Positions 44,698 to 55,599 of a stretch of DNA of 64,000 nucleotides are shown here, in pieces. The stretch lies in the NCBI GenBank assembly GCA_963682025.1, contig OY821519.1, forward strand, positions 192,951,367 through 193,015,366, given 5' to 3'. Position 1 is the first letter of the stretch. Each line of letters opens with the position of its first letter. The notes under the pieces are model-generated. The model searched no databases and was not told where the DNA came from. It was given only the letters and a program-made list of their open reading frames with translations. The stretch is from Cordilura impudica (lineage: Eukaryota > Arthropoda > Insecta > Diptera > Scathophagidae). Position numbers and translations under genes: made by a program.

Positions 44698-45838
44698 AAA
44701 AATTTGTCGAAACGGGTGACGCTAAAAGGTCTCTGTTACCAGTAAAATGTGGAGTACCGCAAGGGAGTGTACTCGGCCCACTTTTATTCAAAATATATAT
44801 CAACGATATTCAGAACATTACTTTTAATGGGAAACTTTTCATGTTTGCAGATGACATCTGTTTGCGCTATCGTTATAAACACAATCCCATATTACAAGCT
44901 CAGGTAGAATACGATCCTGCAATGATATTTGAATATGTCAGGATTAATAAGCTAATTTTAAACAGAGATAATACAAAGTTTATCAGATTCCGACCATACG
45001 TTTTAAAAACAGACCAGTTAATGACGGTTCATATCGATGGAGTTCCCGTAACAGAATCAGATACTGTTAAATATTTCAGCATGCAATTTAGCAGTAATTT
45101 GCAATGGACAAAACACATAGACTTAATTTAAACGAAAATATCTTCTGCCATTGGTGTTTGTACAAATTTAAAAACAAGTTTAATTGTAAAACGAAAATAT
45201 TGATTTACGAAAGTTTAATACACAGCCATTTATCTTATCTTCCTAACATCTATGCGTTTAAAAACACTGCTTCTTTAAAAGCTCTACAGGCAGCACAAAA
45301 TAATGCATTAAAGCCGGTATTTAATTTGCCAATTCGGCATCACACTTTGGACCTTTTTAGGCGATTTGCTGGAAATATCATTCCTGTGAGGGGATTATAT
45401 AAGATGCAGCTATTGAAGTTTGTATTTAAATGTATTAGAGGTACAAGCAATTCACCAATTAAACTTCAATAAAATATGCAAATTACTCATCGAGTTACAA
45501 GACAAGGTCAAAATTTATCGTTTACAAGATGTCGTCTTGAATTATCGAAACAAAGTGTCTGTTTTGCTGGTCCTAATGAATATAATAATTTACCAGTTAG
45601 TCTCAAAAATATTTTGTTTTTCTCCACATTTAAATGAGAACTTAAAAAACTATTATTAAACAACTTAGAAACACTTCTTTTGTAGACCAAATCACTATGA
45701 ATACTTGTTATATAGGAATGTAATTTAAATAACTAAAGTTGCCATCTAGCCTCTTTTATACCAATATTGGTGCTGAGGCTCTAATCACAATGTACATTAT
45801 ATTGCTGTTATGAAATAAATAATTAAAAAAAAAAAAAA
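44698..45838 (+). mobile_element. 5'-truncated LINE inserted at the transposase 3' end
   Basis: It begins inside RT with 'CGVPQGSVLGPLLFKIYIND', then 'LFMFADDICLRY' (catalytic FADD box) and the thumb. A frameshift at about 45130 moves to 'KTKILIYESLIHSHLSYLPN', and stops follow near 45470. The tail has 'NYRNKVSVF' and a short 3' UTR ending in an A-run at 45825-45838. Motif A and everything upstream are missing. It is inserted immediately after the acidic 'SDYSDDET' codons of the host element; a 5-bp atttg on both sides is the only, weak, target duplication candidate. Confidence 0.8.
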
Positions 45839-46085
45839 GATTTGGATCCACAACTAATGAGAGTGTGAATTGCAAGTAAAGGGCCATCAACATTATAAAC
45901 CTAATACAAATATTTTTTTATTATTTTTTAATAGATAGCATAGTATCTCAATGTTGAAGTAAAGAAAAAATAAATGAAATTAAAAAAATTTCGGTAAATT
46001 TTTCACTTTTGTGGTTACATAAGCGCTACCTAAACGGTATTAAGAATCATTCCTAGGAAGTTCATATGTTCTAGAAATTTATTTA

Positions 46086-46258
46086 TTGAGGTTCTAGGTA
46101 CATTTTTGTAGTTGACTGTTTTGAACGGTAAAAAAAGGTAAAAAAAAATCGAATGTTGTAAAGTTTTGTGCGATTTTGATCTTGAAGATGATGTTTTTTT
46201 GATTTTGTTCTCTATGATAAGAGCTACAACTTTGCCTCAGAGAGTAAATCAAAATTCC
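46086..46258 (-). repeat. Right long terminal inverted repeat of the inner element
   Basis: Reverse-complement partner of 42385-42612; a poly(A) signal aataaa (about 45970) lies just before it. Confidence 0.8.
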
Positions 46259-46387
46259 GAAATGTTTAACTTAAGTAAAAACATACGACTTTTTCATTGA
46301 AACTTCTCTATCTTGAACCAATATCAGGTAACTTTTACGCTCGCTGCTTGATAAATTAAATTTTAACTCGCACTCTTTAAAAAAAAG

Positions 46388-46473
46388 CCAACCTTTGGCC
46401 CTTGTGACTAAAAAGTTTACGCAGAATAAAAAGTCTGCGTAGGACTAAAAAGTTTACGCAGACCAAAGTTTGG
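46388..46473. repeat. Small hairpin with two direct 20-bp repeats
   Basis: ccaacctttgg and ccaaagtttgg form the outer inverted pair; gactaaaaagtttacgcaga occurs at 46406-46425 and 46443-46462, with acgcaga / tctgcgt between. Confidence 0.8.
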
Positions 46474-46745
46474 CACTTTCTGTCAAAATTTAAATTACAA
46501 AATTTTTCAAAATTATTAGTTGTAAAATTAACTGAAAAAATAAGACATAAAAAAAACTTTTTTAACTTTTTCAATCATAAATTTTGTACTAAAATTCAAC
46601 TAAAAATGAAACCTGTTCTAAGCCCCCCATAACTTTTTTTATTACGGGTTGATATTTACGATTTATAACAAGAATTGAAGGCTAGAGTCCCACCTACCAA
46701 ACAAAAAATCCGCATATCAAAATTCCAATCCAATAAAAAGTTATG

Positions 46746-46787
46746 GATTTTTGACCACCTTCTCGTGAATTGATCCACTGTGTGGCG
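46746..46787 (-). repeat. Right Transib terminus and target duplication
   Basis: Mirror of 40660-40701: nonamer-like gatttttga, 21 bp, CACTGTG, then tggcg. Confidence 0.75.
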
Positions 46788-48056
46788 TTCCACGAAGAGT
46801 TAGTTTCAAAATTATAGAACTTTTATAACAAATTTTCAATAAACTTAATTGATAAATCATTATTTGCAACTGAGAATCGTCCGGTTTGAAGGACCACAGA
46901 ATTTTGTTTGAAATTCAAAATTGTCTTAAAAAGGATACAATTATCAAAGAAATTATTTAGATGTGATTTGAAAGACCAAAGGTACAAAATCTGAGAACCT
47001 GAAATATTTAGCTTTATTTAACTCATTCAGACCTAGCTGTGTCGATTGAGAGATCTGGTTTAAGGTGCATAAAATATAAATAATACATTTTAAAAAAAAA
47101 TTTTTTTTCCGGTATTCAGTGATTTTGAGTCTCGAGAGTGCTCTTTAAAAAAAGAGAATGAAAAAGAAAATAAAGTAGACTTTGCTAAAAAGTATATAAT
47201 TATATGGTTTAACAATGACTACAATCGTTTTACTACTCAGGTCTGAAAGGGTTAAAACTGATAATCTACAAAAACTCAAACAAATTTAGTAAGCGCTTAT
47301 TTTCTGTATTCTACCCTGGAATAGCTGAGGTTTAACTATTTATGGATATAAGACTCTTTCCTTAAGCTAATGATGATTTTAAGCGATTATAACTTTATTA
47401 CTCAATTTGCATAAGCATTTTATGTATTCTTTCCATAAACCCGTACTGTCGACCTGAATCGACTGCACCTTTCTATTGGTTTTCAATGAATTTTTTTCAT
47501 GACATTATTTTTCCCTTGAATCTGAAAATTGTTTTTCAATAAACGAGAACAAAGATAAAGTAAATAATTCAAAAAAAAAAAAAAAAAATAATTTATTATC
47601 ATTTCCTTTTTAATATATATTTGCTGCTTAACATGACTTCCTGACCTTATCAGCAACACATGGGGCTTTTCATATCTGCTGTCATAAGCTGTATAACTCT
47701 ATTTAAACTTTGAGTTTTATACTTTTGCAAATGTTGGCGTAAAAGGCTTGGTTGAGTGTTATGAAAAATTCAACAAATACAATTCGAATCGCAATTTTCT
47801 ACATAATAAAAAAATAACCAAATTCTTCCAAACTTTTGCCAAATTTTTACAAAATGCTACGTTGCCGAGTGCAACTACGAAAAGATGAAAAAATTTACAC
47901 TAAGTTGCGGAATTGGTTTGGAATGCCTCATATGTTTGCATTAATCATATACAGTGAGTGACAATATATAGGTTACATATATAAAAAAGGCTATGTATCA
48001 TTGGATTGGTTTACAGCAAGGATATATAAATTTAACTTTTTACCAAAGAAACTATT
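46788..48056. other. AT-rich intergenic sequence, no gene recognised
   Basis: No coding family and no repeat recognised apart from an A-run at about 47571-47588. Confidence 0.4.
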
Positions 48057-48504
48057 TACTGCTTTTAGTTACTGATTAGGGTTGGTGATTAGACCCAGAG
48101 CAGCTGTATAACCTGTCTTGCAGAATATAGATTCATTTTTGAAACAATTGTGCCAATATTTTTTGCTTTGTTTAAAGCAAAACATTTGATCTTGAGACTG
48201 ATTAATTTCTAGCTCAATCATTAATATGATAAAGATGGAAAATAAGATTATTTATTTTTGTAGAAAATAACAATATTAAATACTGCTTTTAGTTACTGAT
48301 TAGAGTTGGTGATTAGACCCAGAGCAGCTGTATACCCTGTCTTGCAGAATATAGATTCATTTTTGAAACAATTGTGCCAATATTTTTTGCTTTGTTTAAA
48401 GCAAAACATTTGATCTTGAGACTGATTAATTTCTAGCTCAATCATTAATATGATAAAGATGGAAAATAAGATTATTTATTTTTGTAGAAAATAACAATAT
48501 TAAA
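48057..48504. repeat. Recent 224-bp tandem duplication
   Basis: 48057-48280 and 48281-48504 differ at only two positions (gattaggg/gattagag and ataacctg/ataccctg). No ORF. Either very young or an assembly artefact. Confidence 0.95.
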
Positions 48505-49559
48505 TACCGTTACTAATATTAAAATTATTATTTTAATTATGATGACAAAATAATAGATTTCTCGCATTTCTCTCTAAATATATATTTTTTTTTAATTTTA
48601 AAATATAAAAAAAAAATTCGCAAAAAATGATGCATAGAAAATTTTTGTAGAAACAATAGTTCAAGGTAACTAATTTGTTAAATATATCTTAAGACGGAGG
48701 AACCGATATTGCTACCTAATTTTTATATAAAGTCTAAGACTATGAAAAAATGTATAATTCTGTTTTTACCTTAGGAACCTCAGTACTTTATACGTATGTA
48801 TGCACAGCAAAGACGCTAACTAGAATGTTGCAGTTGGAGTAATCCTCAAATGGAAAAATAAATAAAACGGATTTTTTTCATATGAACAGTAATTTCGAAA
48901 CCGTCCAAGGAAAGTTAAAGAAATGCGTGACTTACTCCATAACTTTTTTTTCATTTACAAATTTTTGTTTAAATATTTTTGAAGTATTTTGTCCGAAATA
49001 AAAAGAATGAGATAGCTTCCAACTAGTATACATATGGCTGACTCAAAACGCTCTCACCATTAGCTTGTTAGATATTTCAGACATATTGCATTTTATATTG
49101 TAATTAATATGAAAATTCTGGTCTTGTTTCAATGGTGCGTGGTAGAGAAGAAGAAAGCATAGATTTCTAAAATTCATAACTACACTGTACCTTTAATCAA
49201 TTCAGTTTCTGGCATTTCAGCCTTTATCAGTGATTTTATTGAAGATGTGATAATTGTTATTTTATATTTGAATAGATTGTTGCTATATGAAATTTTTATA
49301 CATATTGCTGCCGTGAGGTTTGAACCTTCGTCTATCTAACGTTATATAACAAAAGTATTAATTTTCTTATCATCTTTATTAAATTTAAAAAAAAATAAAA
49401 AAAAAATATTGAGTTCCCTTTCATAAGTTGGTTTTAAAATAATTTTTTTGATTTTTGTCATGCCTGGAAAAATTAGAAATTGTTTTCAAATAAGATCAAA
49501 TAAGGTAATATTAATAATTAAAAATCAAAAAGTAACTTAGTGCCAGACGTTTTAAAAAA
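48505..49559. other. AT-rich intergenic sequence, no gene recognised
   Basis: A B-box-like 'ggttcaaacc' on the minus strand (49317-49326, followed by 'tcacggcagca') suggests a decayed tRNA-derived SINE, but no A box or tRNA fold was found. Confidence 0.35.
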
Positions 49560-49962
49560 ATGTACTTGGTTTTCAAAATTATCGTTATGTCTTCTAAACG
49601 TAGAGAAACAATAAAAGCCGAACGTAAAATCATTGCCAGAAATTGGGGAAATAGTCAGAAGATCCTTTTCCACAATAAAAAAAATATTGTCGACAAATAT
49701 AATACAACAAAAAAATCTGAACGCTTTCAATCACTTACCGTGGCTAAAAAGCGTTTCCTAATTCGAGAAATAAAAAAGCATCCAAAAAGTCCAGTAACCA
49801 AATACCGTCCGACATGTATTGCATGAAGCTGGGTTTAACAGCAAAGTGAAACAGATTAAGAGACTACATATGCTAAAGCTCATCAAAATTATTTATTGAT
49901 GTTCTAAAATCGGATGACATTCACAGATGAAAGAAAATTTTATAACAAATATTAGTATTTTC
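49560..49962 (+). pseudogene. Tc1-like transposase N-terminal relic
   Basis: 'SLTVAKKRFLIREIKKHPKS' is the paired-like second HTH region of Tc1 transposases; it is followed, after a stop, by 'VRHVLHEAGFNSKV' and, in another frame, 'TFTDERKFYN', matching the family's 'SDESKF' block with the first catalytic Asp. The sequence ends abruptly at the mariner terminus (49964). A continuation was not found beyond that mariner. Confidence 0.65.
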
Positions 49963-49963
49963 T

Positions 49964-50834
49964 TCGACCGGATCAATAGGTCCGTGACCTTTGGAATGAA
50001 ACACAGTTTTTTTTGCAAAAAAAAAAAATATTTTTCAACATGATCTCATTTTAGATTAATACACTTAGTCCGACGTTTCTCCAATTTTTGTATCCCTTCC
50101 AAAAAAAATAGGATTTTTCGAGGTCTATAAAATAGGCATTTGTTTGATCACTAATTTCATCGTTGGACCTAAATCTATTTCCACCGAGCTATTTCTTTAG
50201 GTTAGGAAACAGGAAAGTGTCACTGGGGACTAAGTCCGGAGAATATGGCGGATGAGGTACCAATTCATAGCCCAATTCATGGGCAACACACAATCCTTTG
50301 AAGTTGTCACACGATTACGTTTATGATCAACTGATCTTGCAGACAGCTTTCTTAAACCCAAATGATCCTTTAATATCGAAACCACACTGCCATGTAAAAT
50401 GCCTATGGCATCAACAATCTCACGCGCTTTTACTCTTCAATCGGTCAACACCATATCTTGAATTTTTTTAACATTTTCGGGTGTATTGGCCTCAATTGGC
50501 CGTCCAAAACGTCCATCGTCATTGTATTTGTGCAACGAATGTCAGTAAACCACTTTTTTACAATTGAAATCGATGCTGCAGAGTCCCCATAGTATATTTA
50601 AAGCTCTTCCTTGGTTTGACGGACGGGTTTTTTTTTGCAAAAAATAATGTTTAATGAGCACTCGAAATTCACATTTTTCCATTTTAAAAAAGGCACAAGG
50701 TTGTATGTTTTGAACAGCTGTTAAACGCAAAGTACAGTAGTCTATTAACAGGTGATACGTGATGGGATCAATGTTGCGTTTCATATAACAACGAGGGAAG
50801 TTCGAAAAGTTACGGACTTATTGATCCGCCCTCG
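49964..50834 (-). mobile_element. Internally deleted mariner with both terminal repeats
   Basis: The right end, read in reverse, is cgagggcggatcaataagtc followed by cgtaacttttcgaa. The left end, cgaccggatcaataggtccg, continues as tgacctttggaa, a damaged partner. The transposase starts at 50682 on the minus strand: 'MEKCEFRVLIKHYFLQKKT', 'SIVKKWFTDI', 'TPENVKKIQDMVL', 'IGILHGSVVSILKDHLGLKK' and 'DHKRNRVTTS'. It then jumps to C-terminal 'NRFRSNDEISDQTNAYFIDL' and 'KSYFLEGIQKLEKR'. The catalytic D,D34D centre is deleted, so about 870 bp remain where about 1.3 kb is usual. Several stops. A mobile copy in the past, now dead; at most it could be moved by an enzyme made elsewhere. Confidence 0.85.
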
Positions 50835-50844
50835 TAATATATAC

Positions 50845-51125
50845 TGTTATATAATAAAGATGTAATGTGTGTTTGTTTGTTGTTTGTAGGAGGTAATCTC
50901 CGTAACTACTGATCTGATCCTCCAAAAATTTTCACAGATTCTTATTGAGGGTATAAGAAGCGCTATTGGCTGTAACTGTTTTAAATATTTTAAGTGGGAG
51001 TGGCACATCCCATACAAATCAAATTTTTAATATCATATAAATTGCTTTATACGAAAGAGAGAACTTTGTGTGAGGTCACCTATTATTAATGTTAGTAGCT
51101 ATGCCTGAAGTGGGCGGGATCGGAT
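50845..51125 (-). repeat. Family C fragment, reverse orientation
   Basis: 'gtgtttgtttgttgtttgta', 'ggaggtaatctccgtaacta' and 'gtgggagtggcac' are the reverse complement of the right end of the array at 38150-38560. Confidence 0.75.
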
Positions 51126-51139
51126 CGATCCTGACCTAA

Positions 51140-51660
51140 TTAGGTAAGGTTACTTATTTCTTGCAATCACATATCAAACCAAATTTGAGAAAAATCTGTT
51201 CAATATTTTAGTTTTTTGATAGATTTTAGTGAATCAGTTTCATATGTGAGCTATGACTAAGAACTGTCCTATAGGGTTTATTTTTGGACTACTGATTAAT
51301 GGATGTAAGAAACACACACAAGCCAATCTGACCGAGATCTATATGATAACTTGGATCATATGCAAATTTACGTCGATTTCATAGATGTCATTTGTATAGG
51401 GACTATGTCTGAACAGGCACCGAGTTTCGCCAATTTGAAGCTTACATACCAAATTTCATCAATACATGTTCACATTCGCAATCTGTAGTTTGATTATAAG
51501 GTTTATATGGACACACAGACGGACATCGAAAGTGATTCTGAATAACTGATTCTGAGTCGATTGGTATAATAAAAAATGGCTCTAGGTCAAATATTTTTGG
51601 TAGTTACAAACATAGCACAAAGTCATTATACCCTGACCACATAATGGTGTATGGTATAAA
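51140..51660 (+). repeat. Family A relic
   Basis: 'ggatcgatcctgac', 'atagggtttatttttggact', 'acgtcgatttcatag', 'atggacacacagacggac' and the end 'attataccctgaccaca' follow the family A order; the palindromic end is missing. Confidence 0.75.
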
Positions 51661-52104
51661 AGTCTATGGCCTGCTTTTAAACACGGATTTGGATTAGTCC
51701 TGGTGTGGAATTAAGACCACAAAATATATACTGAGATTTATAAAAATAGTCTCCAGTCCACCGTGAAAATAATGGGATGACCAAACTGCTACATCTTCAC
51801 CCAGCATAAAGATCCGGAGCACACGCCAGTAAATACTTAGTTATGGTTTCTTAACAATACCCAAACATTGTTGGAAACTCTTCCGCACTCCAACAGCATT
51901 AGTTTTATATAAAATCGCTATGATCATTTGGATAGAAGAATTAAAGAGAGGGAAATAAAAATCTAAATTGATTGTATTAAGTAAAAACGGTCAAAAATTC
52001 TGCCACATGTAACCCAAAATTTGGTTTCTTTTATTCCCAGAAGCCTACACCTTTTTCAATTCTATTTTAGAAAACGTCAGTTTATAACAGCCTCATCTAT
52101 TTAT
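51661..52104. other. Sequence with traces of a transposase-like read
   Basis: 'cacccagcataaagatccg' and 'cccaaacattgttggaaactc' look like a decayed Tc1 C-terminus ('QHDNDPKHT' pattern), but the frame is too broken to assign. Confidence 0.25.
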
Positions 52105-52900
52105 ACTTAATTATACCCTATACCACTATGTGGTTTGGGTATAATGACGTTGTGCTGCTGTTTGTAAAAATATTTGACCTAGACCCATCTTTAATTATAC
52201 CGATCGAATCAGAATCACTTTCTGAGTTGATTTAACAATGTCCGTCCGTCCGTCCGTCCGTCCGTCCGTCTGTGTGTCCATGTAAAGTTTGTAATCAAAC
52301 TGCAGGTCGCAACTATGAATGTATTTTGATGAAATTTGGTACATAAGCTTCTATCGGCCATAGGATGAACGCTGTTGAATTTGGTGAGAATCGGTCCATG
52401 TTCAGACCTAGCCCCCATACAAATTACCCATATGAAATCGACATAAATTGCCATAAGATCCAAATTGTCATATAGATCTTACTCAAATTGGGTTTGTATG
52501 CGTTCATTACATCCATTAATGAGTAGTCCAAAAATGATCCCTTTGACCCCATATAGAGCTGCTTCCCGATCTTCACTTAAATCTATTAAAAAAACAAAAA
52601 TATTGCACTGATTCTTCTCAAATGTTGTTTGTATATATTTTTGCAAAATACAAGAGACTTTACCAAACATGATCAGGATCGGTCCATTTTTGGACCAAGT
52701 CCCTATATAGATATAGCAGCCGATATGAACTTTTTCATATCTGCAGCCAAAAAAATTAATAAAAATCCCACTCAAATTTGGTTTTTGCTTTTTTTCTATG
52801 TCCAGTTAGTTGGGCCTAATATATAGGGTCTCTAAAGGCATGGTATAGGGTATCGTATAGTCGGACTAGACCGACTATAATTTTCTTACTTGTTTTTTTA
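52105..52900 (-). mobile_element. Repeat family A, full copy 2
   Basis: Near-identical inverted partner of 31122-31915: ataccctatacca at 52113-52125, a GGAC array at 52240-52270, the minus-strand short frame 52463-52215, tggtatagggtat at 52841-52853 and the end palindrome at about 52856-52880 with one mismatch, then 'ttttcttacttgttt'. Confidence 0.8.
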
Positions 52901-53901
52901 TACACTGTCACTTTATGTTTGCTTTATTTCATTTGCTTGCTTTATGTTATTCATTTGTTCCTACTTAAATTCAAGTCAATTATTTTATTTGTTCGCTGTT
53001 ACATCAATATTATGTTGTTTCAATTTATTGTTTCGTTGTCATTGTAATTTATATTGAATTAGTCACCTTTATACCCATTCTCATTTTTAAGTTCACTCAT
53101 TGAATATTAGAAAGTATCAATTGTATTACAGATAACATTTTTTGATTAGCAGAAAATATCAATTGAATTACAGAAATTATTATAAAGAAAGCTTTAAGCT
53201 ATTTCTCATTGAAATACTAAATTTATAATTTTAGATATACTTATAATTTTTATATTAAATCATAGTCTCTAAGGAACTTTTGTATTCCATTGACTTAAGA
53301 GCGGTAAGGTTTTAAAGGCTAAAAAGGCTTATTTTCATAATTTTTTTGGGAAGATATGAATAATGTTGGATTATTTATTTCATATACACGTTATAGAATA
53401 CGGCTTTATTCTCCCTATTGAAGTATGTTTGAAAGAATTTTTAATTAAAAATTTTAATAAATAATTCCGTAAAAGCGAACCTCCGGAGGCAACTCGGAAA
53501 AAAGTTGTTTTGCGGTGAACATCATAACTGGTGACTGGAACATGTGAATAAATAAATTAAAATGCGATATGTTTCCCGAGGTAATCACGAAGAGTTTTTA
53601 ATTTTTTTTTTTTTTTTTGCAGTATTTTGAAGTGAAAACCACGATTTTTGCTACAAAATTTCGGTAAGTTTGTTGCTAAAAAATGGGAAAAAGTGGTGGA
53701 AGAAACTCGCGGATACCTAGTGATTTATTTGTAGAAATAGGATGGGTGAAGCAGATCTTGGGTTATGATGTTCACGGGTAGTTTGATGTTGTTGTTTGGG
53801 AGAAAACTGATTTAAAGTTTTTAACATATACGTTATACCGTATGAGGGCCGGCCGGAAAGAAAATGAAAAAGGTTTAAGGCCTAAAACCACCACCGTTAA
53901 T
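52901..53901. other. AT-rich sequence, no gene recognised
   Basis: The motif 'agaaaatatcaattgaatta' (about 53152) belongs to the dispersed 24-mers near the GAAAT array. Small GC palindromes cctccggagg (53481) and ggccggcc (53848) are noted. Confidence 0.4.
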
Positions 53902-54700
53902 AAATGAAATGAAATGAAATGAAATGTAATGAAATGAAATGTAATGAAATGTAATGAAATGAAATGAAATGAAATAAAGTGAAATGAAATGAAATGAAAT
54001 GAAATGAAATGAAATGAAATGAAATGAAATGAAATGAAATGAAATGAAATGAAATGAAATGAAATAAATGAAATGAAATGAAATGAAATGAAATGAAATG
54101 AAATGAAATGAAATGAAATGAAATGAAATGAAATGAAATGAAATGAAATGAAATGTAATGAAATGAAATGAAATGAAATTAAATGAAATGAAATGAAATG
54201 AAATGAAATGAAATGAAATGAAATGAAATGAAATGAAATGAAATGAAATGAAATGAAATGAAATGAAATGAAATGAAATGAAATAAAATTAAATGAAATG
54301 AAATGAAATGAAATGAAATGAAATGAAATGAAATGAAATGAAATGAAATGAAATGAAATGAATTGGAAATAAATGAAATGATAAGAAATGAAATGAAATG
54401 AAATGAAATGAAATGAAATGAAATGAAATGAAATGAAATGAAATGAAATGAAATGAAATGAAATGAAATGAAATGAAATGAAATGAAATGAAATGAAATG
54501 AAATGAAATGAAGTGAAATGAAATAAAGTGAAATGAAATGAAATGAAATGAAATGAAATGAAATAAAATTAAATGAAATGAAATGCAATGAAATGAAATG
54601 AAATGAAATGAAATGAAATGAAATGAAATGAAATGAAATGAAATGAAATGAAATGAAATGAAATGAAGTGAAATGAAATGAAATTAAATGAAATGAAATT
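53902..54700. repeat. Pentanucleotide (GAAAT)n array of about 800 bp
   Basis: About 160 units of gaaat, with scattered single-base variants (gtaat, gaagt, gaatt, taaat). On the minus strand it reads ATTTC and produces an artefactual Phe-His-Ile-Ser frame. Confidence 0.98.
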
Positions 54701-54704
54701 ATCA

Positions 54705-55290
54705 CATGTGTTTCAGAACACATCAATTGCATTTCAAAAAATATTAACTGAGTTTCTGAAAAAATCAGTCTATTTTCAGAAATTATAAAATGTGTTTGGG
54801 AGAGTATGAAATATATTTCAGAAAATATGGAATGTACTTCAGAAAATATCAATTGAATTTCATAAAATTATTCAGAATGGTATTTAAAAATATATTTTGT
54901 AAGTATTACACTAGATTTGTAACATATCTTGGACACTATAAACGTGTTTTTTCAAAATGCGTCTTCAAAGTCGGGCACCACGATGCAGGCAAAACTTTAT
55001 TCCAAATTCCTATGCTGGTTTTTATATTGCAGCTGATAAAAAAATGAAGTCCTCTTCTTCTTGCCATTAAGAGTCCGCCCTTGATAACTTATTTTCCGGT
55101 GCATAAAAAGTATGTCCAAATATTGGCTAATATTTTCTGTGACTCCAAATCGCTAATAGAAAAAAAAAAAGCTTTTGGTTCTGAAATTTAATTGATATTT
55201 TCTGAAATTCAATTGATATTTTCTTAATTACATTTGATAATTTCTGAAATAAATTTGATAGTTACTGCAATACATTTGATTTGGCAACCC
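54705..55290. repeat. Oppositely oriented 24-mers flanking 54.9-55.2 kb
   Basis: 'tttcagaaaatatcaattga' variants run at 54705-54870, and their reverse complement 'tctgaaattcaattgatatt' at 55180-55290. Single copies also occur at about 6600-6800, 53110-53190 and 58130-58220. Confidence 0.65.
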
Positions 55291-55599
55291 TGCACTGAAA
55301 CATGAAAACAACGAAACATTTTTGCGCTCTTTATTTTCCGTAAACAAATTACTAAATAAATGTAGAACGTGAACAAAGCAATTTTTATATAAATTTATAA
55401 ACGTTTTATGTTAACTTTGCATATAAATAAAACGATAACAAATCAATTTATACACATTTTATAGGGTTTCTGTTAACCATACATTTTTTGGATGCACCAA
55501 AAAGGAGTCTGCAACAGACATCTCCAAATATTTTTGCCGATAACCTCATCTGCAACTGCCTTCTTAATAAATAACCTATCTACCAGAAAAGCAGTTATC

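Larger units (their letters stand above)
42311..46325 (+). mobile_element. Unclassified DNA transposon with long inverted repeats (borders approximate)
   Basis: About 220 bp at 42385-42612 recurs in reverse complement at 46086-46258. The best block is 'ctctctgaggcaaagttgta' with 'gctctt.tcata.agaacaa'. Others are 'catcttcaa.atcaaaat', 'accgttcaaaa' and 'aaaaatgtacct.' with 'ctcaataaata'. Between them lies one plus-strand gene (42756-44697) and a LINE insertion (44698-45838). Weaker inverted similarity extends outward to about 42311 and 46325; no target duplication could be fixed. It sits inside the Transib relic. Confidence 0.7.
40665..46782 (+). mobile_element. Transib relic with RSS-like ends, carrying nested elements (copy 4)
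   Basis: The left end is CACTGTG (40665-40671), 21 bp, then ccaaaaatc (40693-40701). The right end, read in reverse complement, is CACAGTG (46782-46776), 21 bp, then tcaaaaatc (46754-46746). The two align without gaps: 6/7 in the heptamer, 12/21 in the spacer, 8/9 in the nonamer. The flanks are cggcg (40660-40664) and tggcg (46783-46787), a 4/5 match as a 5-bp GC-rich target duplication, as known for Transib. The transposase relic lies at 41395-42260. A second DNA element (about 42311-46325) and a family A fragment (41210-41355) are inserted within it. Confidence 0.75.

Noticed and set aside
49310..49345. Minus-strand 'ggttcaaacc' B-box-like sequence
   Set aside because: Possibly the end of an old SINE, but without an A box or a second copy it cannot be called.
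54289..54852. Long minus-strand frame rich in Phe, His, Ile and Ser
   Set aside because: It is the translation of the GAAAT array. Fifteen bases, a multiple of three, hold three units, so stops are avoided by chance.
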